From: Ypsolopha sequella
Lineage: Eukaryota > Arthropoda > Insecta > Lepidoptera > Ypsolophidae
Reading direction: 5' to 3'
Assembly: GCA_934047225.1 (NCBI GenBank)
Contig: OW203986.1
Coordinates: forward strand, 13,705,221 to 13,769,220
DNA: 64,000 bases
Shown: in pieces, positions 56,918 through 64,000 of the stretch
Numbering within the stretch: position 1 is the first letter of the stretch
How the letters are laid out: every line of letters starts with the position of its first letter
Translations under genes and position numbers: made by a program
The notes under the pieces: generated by a model
Seen by the model: the letters and a program-made list of their open reading frames with translations, nothing else
What the model was told of the DNA's origin: nothing
The model's database searches: none

Positions 56918-57805
56918 TGACGATATATTTATTTATGTTTATTCAATAAAATTAGTCGACTCATTACCTTTTGTAATTTGGCTAATCGACAGGCTTTATA
57001 ATCAATAAATTTTATATAGTTATTACTTATTTTATAGAGGCAATGAAAAATATTATGATTTTTAGTATTTAACGATATGGTCAGGACGACTAAAAATTAT
57101 TTTGTAGTTATGTGGTTACGTTTCATACTTTTCTATCCGTTTGAGTTATGTCTATACGAAATCATATTATTTTGATTATTTTTTGCAAAATTTAATATTA
57201 GGGCGTTGAACGTCTACATATACCTATAGACAACGAATAAAGCAATAATACTAAATACTAGATGAGCCCGCGGCTTTGCCCGCGTTAAAAATATAATAAT
57301 TTTATTTAAAAAAAAACTTTGAAACACTTGAATCATAGAGAGGAGATGTTTGTGAGTCACGTTGGATGTAGGAGTTAATCTCTGGAATTCATTAATTAAT
57401 ATAAAATTAATTCTCTGGAAAAATGATTTCATGTTCAAGTTGCGTTTAAAGTTGCGTTGTATGGTTTTCGCAAACCCAAAACAGTATGTATGAACGGTCG
57501 TTTAGACATGCCATACAGATCTGACGTTTCTGAAACGCGGAGCATTTTAATTTTATAATTTCATTCTTTTATTATTATGCGATCATGTATCGAAACTCAT
57601 ATTTTAAGCCGTTTACGATTTTCGCAGTCCAAGAAATCGAATCGCATCATTTTTTCCATGAATTTGGCGTTTGTGTAAGTGATACGCGCACACAAAGGTG
57701 TGTAGAGCGCCATCTCACTCTTTCCAGTAAACTTAGTCCCACTCTCGTTTTTCAAATTTTATATAATAGATATTAACTTATTTTTTTTTAATTTATCGCT
57801 GTTCA

Positions 57806-57985
57806 TAGGGCACAAATACACACTTTTTTGGGCATGCAGGTTTCCTTACGATGTTTCCTTCATCGTTAAGCAAGTAATTGAGAACACATAAATTCCGAAA
57901 ATCTCATTGGTGCATGCCTAACTTTGGATCGAACCTGAATCTCAAGATTGAGAGGCCAACGTTTTACCCCTGAGCTACCGATGCT
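57806..57985 (-). mobile_element. tRNA-derived SINE, 5' two-thirds
   Basis: Minus-strand head ATCGGTAGCTCAGGGGTAAA (box A), ACGTTGGCCTCTCAATCTTG, then AGGTTCGATCC (box B), TGCACCAATGAG and GTAAGGAAACCTGCATGCCC. The tail is missing. Confidence 0.6.
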
Positions 57986-58979
57986 AAATTAAAGTAGAAC
58001 ATAATATTAAAAAAATATATTGGTACTCGTAACTTCCGGGATCCTACATTGACTTCCATTTTTGCCGTATTTTTTGTCGGATGCCCATTAAACGTGCGAC
58101 ATCGTCATTAGCAGCTTGAAATACGCTGAATTCCACTTTTTCAGTAAATGTATCCGGTCCCCAGCTGTCTGACCCGTCATGTCATACGAAACATTCTCTT
58201 AACCAAAGCTCATTATCTCAAAAATAATATGATTCAAGTTTTAGACACGATTTGAATTTTTATTGAATTAGTCGTAATTTGGCACAGTGAGCACGGTAGT
58301 AGGCAGATCTGACCAAAAAAGTTTAAATATTGGGTCCCCGAAAGAAAACTACTCTGCCTCTTTGACCGGTAAATCGATAATTATATTACTGATTAATAAG
58401 ATGATCTATAAAATAATAAATTTGTACGTTTATAAGGTTAAATAACATTAGTTGGCGAAACTCAAAAGATACTACTCTATATTAACAACTGTTTGTATAG
58501 AAACTAAGTGAAATTCGTAACTTTTTTTCACTTCCTCCCATACAAATTGCCCCAATCAGCTGTCTGGTCCAGTACGGAAAGTTGAAAAAAAAATTAAGAA
58601 TTTTGCACAACCCTAATAGTAAAAGTTGTTCATTTGGAAATAGGCGCGTAGCAGTACGATTCGTACTTATGATATTATTAAAATTGTTTATCTTTGCAGG
58701 ATTAATTAAGTATATATATTTAAAGATTATATTAAAAACTTGGAAAATTTAGGATGTTGCTGTAGGTATTATTTAGGTATTTGCAATTATTTAATTTAAA
58801 AGGGTCATTACAAACTTAGAATTAAAAGTTTAGATTTTATCTGACATAAAATAAGCGTATTTTGTTGTTATTCATTTATTAGAAAGATTGCATACATGGA
58901 AATTAGGAAAACAGAAAATTGTGAAATACTCTTTCAATATAGTATTAGAGGGACTTGAGTATGTTTACATCAAATGGTA
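57986..58979. other. AT-rich intergenic sequence
   Basis: No gene or clear repeat seen. The last 100 bases may be the outer part of the inverted arm at 58980, whose partner would lie beyond the window. Confidence 0.3.
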
Positions 58980-59225
58980 TTATTTATCTTGACCTAAAAT
59001 AGAAATATTAGAAATTTATTTAGTATGCTTTTCGGTTTAATTAAGTTTCTTTTCATATTATGAGAAATACAAAATTAGAATTCAAAAGTTGGCAGCTACC
59101 TTATCATAATAACATACCCGATCAACATTCAAAAGATTAGAAAAATTCGTACCCGTAATTTTAAGAAAACATAATTTCTATGATCATGGCATATAAACAA
59201 AGGCGCGGGGTGCAGCGCGGGGTCG
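58980..59225 (+). repeat. Left arm of a large outer inverted repeat
   Basis: TTATCTTGACCTAAAATAGA, TTAGTATGCTTTTCGGTTTA, ATTAAGTTTCTTTTCATATT, AGTTGGCAGCTACCTTATCA and ATGATCATGGCATATAAAC match the reverse complement of 63770-64000. Both arms end inward in a very GC-rich block (GCGCGGGGTGCAGCGCGGGG). Confidence 0.65.
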
Positions 59226-59345
59226 GGGCGGACTCCACGCCACGTGCCAATCAGCGACGGATGGAGTTTGCTCGCACGCTATTCACAAAGCGGCGAGGCG
59301 ACGTGTGAGTAGATGGCGATCCGTCAAGATGAATGAAAAGTGCGT
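59226..59345 (+). promoter_or_regulatory. Possible promoter (GC-rich with a CCAAT box)
   Basis: GC-rich, with GGTCGGGGCGG and GCCAATCAGCG (a CCAAT-type motif) about 80 bases before an ATG at 59329. Inferred from composition and motif only. Confidence 0.25.
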
Positions 59346-59442
59346 TATTTGTGGGAGGGAATCATTCGTCATCTAAATATTTCTTTTGCCGCCAAAAAAT
59401 GTTTTCTGCCGCAAAAGAAATATTTAATAGGATATTCAATAG
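59329..59442 (+). pseudogene. Possible frameshifted first exon with a CxxC motif
   Basis: ATG at 59329 gives MNEKCVICGRESFVI and then a stop. One frame over, SSKYFFCRQKMFSAAKEIFN continues to AATAG|GTAAGG, a strong-looking donor at about 59442. Together they look like one exon broken by a one-base shift, starting with a zinc-ligand-like CVIC. Family not recognised. Chance is possible. Confidence 0.25.
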
Positions 59443-59761
59443 GTAAGGAATGAAAGTACATGATCAGATTTACACCCTCCTGTTTTAAGGCGGCCGAACT
59501 TTGGTACCTAATTAAAATAATGCCTCTAAAATGCCTTTGAAAATTTCACCTTAAAAGAAAGAAATAAGGTACCCACTAAGAAACCCGTTAGCAAAAATTT
59601 ATTATATTTTGCCTTATTTCGGCTAAGGGCCGACATTGTATTGTTCTAAAACTTTTAACAAAAAAATAGTAACCGACTTCAATAGTTACAGCAGTCATTC
59701 ACTAAAAAGTTAATAATAATTCTATAAAGACCGATGGTACCGAAGCAACACTTTTGCCGAC

Positions 59762-59879
59762 TTCTTTCTTCCTGAAACAATATGTTATCTAGAAGTCGGC
59801 GCTCTTATATTGGTTTTTATGTTGCTATATCGTAGGAAATACGCCAACTTCTAGATAACATATTGTTTCAGGAAGAAAG
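59762..59879. repeat. 33-bp perfect inverted repeat
   Basis: CTTTCTTCCTGAAACAATAT, then GTTATCTAGAAGT, on the left; ACTTCTAGATAACATATTGT, then TTCAGGAAGAAAG, on the right. The loop is about 50 bases. Confidence 0.8.
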
Positions 59880-60000
59880 TGTCTCACATACATTCTATTA
59901 AAGTAAATGTTGACTTACGGAAAATACATTAAAATTATATGTGTCATGTTCCAAAAACGACCAAAAATAAATCCTGATATTTGACCACAAATTTCTCATG
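59880..60000 (+). repeat. Direct repeat unit, copy 1
   Basis: ACATACATTCTATTAAAGTA, AATGTTGACTTACGGAAAAT and CCTGATATTTGACCACAAAT recur at about 60614-60706. A weaker third copy may be at about 63615-63660. Confidence 0.6.
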
Positions 60001-60613
60001 CGGCCGCAAACGTTATAAATATTTTTTCAAAACCGAACAAAAAAGCCGATTATTTTGCCCCTAGAGCTTTATTATTATTTTTTTGTATTTATTTACTAGA
60101 AGTTGGCTAATCTGCAACCTTTCCTGTGTACCATAAATGTTATACTTTTTTTCCATTGTTTAACGGCTCTGGATACATTCCTTTTGAGCCAATCATTAAC
60201 TTGCAAAATTGTAACAATTTAACTTTTAACTTTAATAATTAAATTGTTTTCTTTGATTATATTTGTTTTATTTCCTCACACTATGCATTGAAAAACGTAG
60301 TATGGTACACGGGTGTAAGAGCAGTAAATTACTCGGTTACGTTTAAAACACTTGTAATTTATTCCTTTTCGCCCTTGTTGCATAAACTACTATTAAGTAG
60401 AGGATCACTTGGTTATTCATAATATTAAAGCCACACCCGCGACACTTTACAACATTTTGAGAAAAAAAAAATGATTTTCTCCATACAAAAAAAAAAGATT
60501 ATTTTTTATCTCGAAAACTATCACTTTTACAGAAATTTGTCAATCATAAATATAAATATTCATTATATACAATTTCAAATTGGGACCACTGTGCAGGATT
60601 TTTCGGGATTTCT

Positions 60614-60706
60614 TACATACATTCTATTATAGTAAATGCTGACTTACGGAAAATAAATAAAAAAACAACCGAAAATAATTCCTGATATTTGACCACAAAT
60701 TTTATG
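60614..60706 (+). repeat. Direct repeat unit, copy 2
   Basis: ACATACATTCTATTATAGTA, AATGCTGACTTACGGAAAAT and TCCTGATATTTGACCACAAA, as in 59880-60000. Confidence 0.6.
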
Positions 60707-60745
60707 TTAAAAAAGACATCTTGCTAAGTTTCTCGACGACGACGT

Positions 60746-60880
60746 TGCGAAAACTGACGCACACATGCATAGACGCGTACGTATGATAATCTCGGCAGAA
60801 TTTCGTATTGGCATTGACCCGAGTATCTTCGAGATCGTCGTACGTACGCGTTTATGTGTGCGTGCGCCTGTTTTCGCTAG
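60746..60880. repeat. Imperfect inverted repeat
   Basis: GCGAAAACTGACGCACACAT, then GCATAGACGCGTACGTA, faces TACGTACGCGTTTATGTGTG, then CGTGCGCCTGTTTTCGC. The 97-codon frame starting at 60808 is a by-product. Confidence 0.65.
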
Positions 60881-61050
60881 TTATTCGGAGTAAAAATTCT
60901 ATAAGTGGTTATTTTGTGACCGAACATGTTTTTTTTGCCGTTTTTATAGATAATGGTACCTATCTACACGTCGCGTTGCGTCGTGAAAAAATTTTCACTG
61001 CCATCATGGATCAAATGATGAAAATAGGGTTCCTTTTGATTTTAAATAAT

Positions 61051-62463
61051 GATACTTTTTGTTTCATAGTGATGATCCTGATGTTAGGGTTATGCTTTTG
61101 ACATAATGATGTACCACTAGGGATGCACCATAAAAAAATTGTTTTGGCCTTATCTTTGGAACGGAAAGTAGTACCGACACCCTTTAGGATTGTACCAAAG
61201 GCGGTCAAAAAAAAAAAAAACTTTAACGGCCTGTATCTTCTAAACGGCTGGGGTTAAACCCACGTTGATAGGTGTCTAAGAAAAGGTCTCGCCGAAATCT
61301 ACCCCTCCCAAGTGTCAAAACTTTGACGGCCTGTATCTTCTAAACGGTAAGAGTTAGACCCATGTTGATGGGTGTCTAAGAAAAGGTCTCGCCGAGATCT
61401 ACCCCTCCCAAGTGTCAAAACTTCAAAGGCTCGTATCTCCTAAATGGCTGAAGCTAGACCCATATTGATGGTACTCTAATAAAAGGGCTTCACGAGATCT
61501 ACCTAGTGGTAAAATAAAAAATGAAAAAAGTCGTAAAAAAAATAAAAAATAAAATTTTGCAAATTTTGATCGGCCAATATCTCCCGAAAAGCTGGTGCTA
61601 GAGAAAACGGGTTTCGACTGTTGTAAATGGCTTGGCAGGGGCTACGTGCCACAATCAAAAATATTTACATTTGACAGGTTTTAACAGTTTTTTGAAAGGT
61701 CTAAACGAGAATTCGGAAAAACCAGTCAAATGTAAACGTTTTTGATTGTGGCACGTAGCCCCTGTCAAGCAATTTACAACAGTAGAAATTCGGTTTCTCT
61801 AGCACCAGCCTTTCGGGAGATATAGCCGATCAAAATTTGTGAAATTTTATTTTTTATTTTTATTACGACTTTTTTTATTTTTTATTTCACCATTAAGTAG
61901 ATCTCGTGAAGCCTTTTTGTTAGAGTACCATCAACATGGGTCTAGCTTCAGCCGTTTAGGAGATACGAGCCTTTGAAGTTTTGACACTTGGGGGGGAAAG
62001 ATCTCACCGAGACCTTTTCTTAGACACCCATCAACATGGGTCTAACTCTTACCGTTTAGGAGATACAGGCCGTCAAAGTTTTGACACTTGGGAGGGGTAG
62101 ATCTCGGCGAGACCTTTTCTTAGACACTCATCAACATGGGTCTAACTTGTACCGTTTAGGAGATACAGGCCGTCAAAGTTTTGACACTTGGGAGGAGTAG
62201 ATCTCGGCGAGACCTTTTCTTAGACACCCATCAACATGGGTTTAACCCCAGCCGTTTAGAAGATACAGGCCGTTAAAGTTTTGACATTTAAAAAAATATA
62301 TTTTTTTGACCCGCTTTGGTACAACCCTAAAGGGTGTAGGTACTACATTCCGTTCCAAAGATAAGGCCAAAACAACATTTTTATTGTGCATCCCTAGTGG
62401 TACATCACTATATCAAAAGCATAACCCTAACATCAGTTATATCACGATCAAACAAAAAGTATC
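61051..62463. mobile_element. 1.4-kb palindromic (foldback) element with repeated units in both arms
   Basis: Outer ends GATACTTTTTGTTT and AAACAAAAAGTATC. The arms pair along their length, including GTACCACTAGGGATGCACCA, TTTGGAACGGAA, GCCGTTTAGGAGATACGAGC and GGGGCTACGTGCCACAATCA. The centre is at about 61700 with a loop of about 35 bases. Each arm contains a unit of about 100 bp (CGGCCTGTATCTTCTAAACG, TTAGACCCATGTTGATGGGT, GTCTAAGAAAAGGTCTCGCC): three in the left arm, four in the right. No coding frame. Confidence 0.8.
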
Positions 62464-62890
62464 AACATGGGTCTAATCCCAGCCGTTTAGAAGATACAGG
62501 CCGTTAAAGTTTTGACATTTAAAAAAATATACAAGGTGAATTTATGAACATCGTCCAAATTCATACTGGAGCCTTGGTAAGTGATCAGCATCATGAACCA
62601 ATAACGATTTTAGTAAAATTCATAAAATGAAATTTCGAGTCCCCATAGTGATTCACTCAGGACTCTGAGTGAATTACTATGGGAAGTCGAAATTTCTTTA
62701 TACGAATTTCACAAAAATTGTTATCGATTCAGGATGCTGATCACTTACCAAGCCTACAGTATGAATTCGGACGATGATCAAAAAGTCACCTTGTATATAT
62801 TGTTGACCCCCTATGGTACAACCCTAAAGGGTGTATGTACTACCTTCCGTTCCAAAGAGAAAAAATAATTTATGGTACATCCCTAGTGGA
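62464..62890. repeat. Second partial arm of the palindromic element, split by a MITE
   Basis: 62464-62530 repeats 62230-62300 (CCGTTTAGAAGATACAGGCC, GTTAAAGTTTTGACATTTAA). 62805-62890 repeats 62305-62400 (GGTACAACCCTAAAGGGTGT, TTCCGTTCCAAAGA, CATCCCTAGTGG). The MITE at 62531-62794 lies between them. Confidence 0.65.
62531..62794. mobile_element. 264-bp foldback MITE (ACAAGGTGA family), copy 2
   Basis: Ends ACAAGGTGAATTTATGAACA and TGATCAAAAAGTCACCTTGT, flanked by ATAT on both sides. Same length as the 12288-12551 copy. It interrupts a partial arm of the palindromic element, so it is younger than that arm. Confidence 0.75.
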
Positions 62891-63010
62891 TGTACAGTGG
62901 AGACCGCATCAAGTAAGACACATTGGACTTTGTACCTATCTTATATTCTTCTCTGTAGGGGCTAATTTCGTACTGCAAGTGTATAGCTTGATGTGGTCTC
63001 CACTGTACAT
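62890..63010. mobile_element. Small foldback element
   Basis: GTACAGTGGAGACCGCATCA, then AG, faces CTTGATGTGGTCTCCACTGT, then AC. The loop is about 70 bases. It joins directly to the end of the palindrome-arm fragment. Confidence 0.65.
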
Positions 63011-63769
63011 TCACAAGTCCGACTTTTGAAATGATCGTTTATAACTCTGCACCCAATGCAAAGTTCATCGGCTGCGGCGATGTAAGTCTGATGCACTGTC
63101 ATGGCGGCCGCTACCGTTCCGAGTCTTTACACTGAAGTTCGGTGACAAACAAAAAAAATATATTCTAAGAAATATGATCGCTGATTTTTCCAATAGTTAT
63201 GAGAAAAGTGTTTTTTTTTTAATGAAGTTACGTATTTGTACACCTATCATGAACTTCTATGTGGTTGTAGATCTCACCAATACACTCAAAAATCTTGTGA
63301 GTTTTGAATACTTTTGATATTTTAATTGCGTAATAATTAAACAATTTTTTAATTAATATTATTGCATATGCGGAAACTAGATTTTTCGTTGATTTTTTAA
63401 GTTTTATTTGAGAAGTCTGTTTTGTTGTAATTAAGGTATGTATTCAATTATAAAATCGTATGAAATTGTGTTGGTTTTACCACCTTAAGGTATTGATTAT
63501 CTCAGAAACTAAGCATTTTAGAGCTTTTAATTTTTACCAAAGGACAAATTACCTATCGCAAATGAATGTTAAAAGGACACTTGACAATCCCTAAACAAAA
63601 ATCGGGCAAGGACCTTACATGTTTTTTGCATACTTTATCATAGTAGAAATGAACTTTAACATTTTATTTGCTGATCTCGCGCTCTCCGCTCACCACGGCT
63701 ACAAAGTAGTACAAAGCGAGCCGACCAGCTCACGACACCGTCACACGGCCTAGCGTCCCTGCCCCCGCG
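63011..63769. other. AT-rich sequence ending in a GC-rich block
   Basis: 63665-63769 is GC-rich and, read on the minus strand, leads toward an ATG at about 63663 followed after 15 codons by a GTAAGG donor-like site. This mirrors the left arm at 59226-59442. No gene is called. Confidence 0.25.
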
Positions 63770-64000
63770 CTTCACCCCGCGCGTTTTTTGTATGCCATGA
63801 TAATCGAAATCATGTTTTCTTGAAACTCTATGTGCGATTTTTTCTAATGTTTTGAATGATGATCGGGTATGTTATTACGATGAAGTAGCTGCCAACTTCT
63901 GCATTCTAATTTTATATAACTCACAACATGAAAAGAAACTTAATTAAATCGAAAAGCATGCTAAATGAATTTCTAAACTTTCTATAATAGGTCAAGATAA
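63770..64000 (-). repeat. Right arm of the outer inverted repeat (runs off the window)
   Basis: The reverse complement of 58980-59225 by blocks: CATGATAATCGAAATCATG, AACATACCCGATC in reverse, AGTAGCTGCCAACTTCTGCA, AAAGAAACTTAATTAAATCG, AAAAGCATGCTAAAT and GGTCAAGATAA. It reaches the last base, so the true end lies outside. Confidence 0.65.

Larger units (their letters stand above)
56640..57760. mobile_element. Foldback element of about 1.1 kb with arms of about 120 bp
   Basis: GAGTGAGATGGCGCTCTACA, CACCTTTGTGTGCGCGTATC, CGCCAAAATC.CG and TTCGATTCCTTGG on the left are matched in reverse on the right (CCAAGAAATCGAATCG, GATACGCGCACACAAAGGTG, TGTAGAGCGCCATCTCACTC). The interior holds a SINE fragment, a perfect hairpin and a GCCCGCGGCTTTGCCCGCG retroposon scrap. 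Frames across the arms are artefacts. Confidence 0.65.

Noticed and set aside
60808..61101. 97-codon plus-strand frame
   Set aside because: It starts inside an inverted repeat (60746-60880) and runs into the palindrome arm. Hydrophobic end but no coherent domain.

Overview
The window is nuclear DNA of an insect, most likely a moth or butterfly (Lepidoptera). It is AT-rich, poor in genes and dense with repeats. The dispersed repeats resemble families I associate with lepidopteran genomes: non-LTR tails carrying TGTCCAGCAGTGGACGA and ending in short GAT/GGAT repeats, a LINE tail carrying CATTAAGTCC and AATAAAGAATT, repeats that end in GGAACCCTAAAAA, and tRNA-derived SINEs. I cannot name the species. 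There are no operons or bacterial signals.

Few host genes are visible. Positions 1-186 (+) are the 3' end of an unrecognised coding exon with poly(A) signals downstream. On the minus strand, 44367-44910 and 50652-51210 are two paralogous first coding exons. Each has a signal peptide followed by a domain that resembles the agrin NtA/netrin-like (TIMP-type OB) fold, and each ends at the same protein position in a phase-1 GT splice donor. No downstream exon was found in the window, so they are either alternative first exons of one long gene or the 5' ends of tandem duplicates.

The best preserved element is a Ty3/gypsy LTR retrotransposon on the minus strand (35181-41859). Its 396-bp LTRs look identical, it has a GAAG target duplication, and one uninterrupted 1697-codon Gag-Pol frame carries all the expected catalytic motifs. 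Between its stop codon and 3' LTR lies a 43/48-bp tandem array holding 15 GATA-type sites in one orientation. Nearly all of these sit in the loop of a small inverted repeat. This array is the most unusual feature of the window.

Layout. 0-19 kb: MITEs, SINEs, LINE tails and a 49-bp minisatellite. 19.4-21.1 kb: an internally deleted DNA transposon that keeps short N- and C-terminal transposase pieces, with MITE relatives at 24.3 and 28.0 kb. 26.4-28.1 kb: a dense pile of foldback elements. 28-35 kb: diverged repeats. 35-42 kb: the gypsy element, inserted inside an older inverted repeat. 44-51 kb: the two NtA exons, separated by a 1.2-kb, 47-bp-unit palindromic minisatellite bracketed by terminal inverted repeats. 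51-56 kb: largely unique sequence. 56.6-57.8 kb: a long-arm inverted element. 59-64 kb: a nested palindrome complex with a 1.4-kb palindrome near its centre and outer inverted arms that run off the window.

All comparisons were made by eye. Family names for repeats are inferences unless a defining motif is given.
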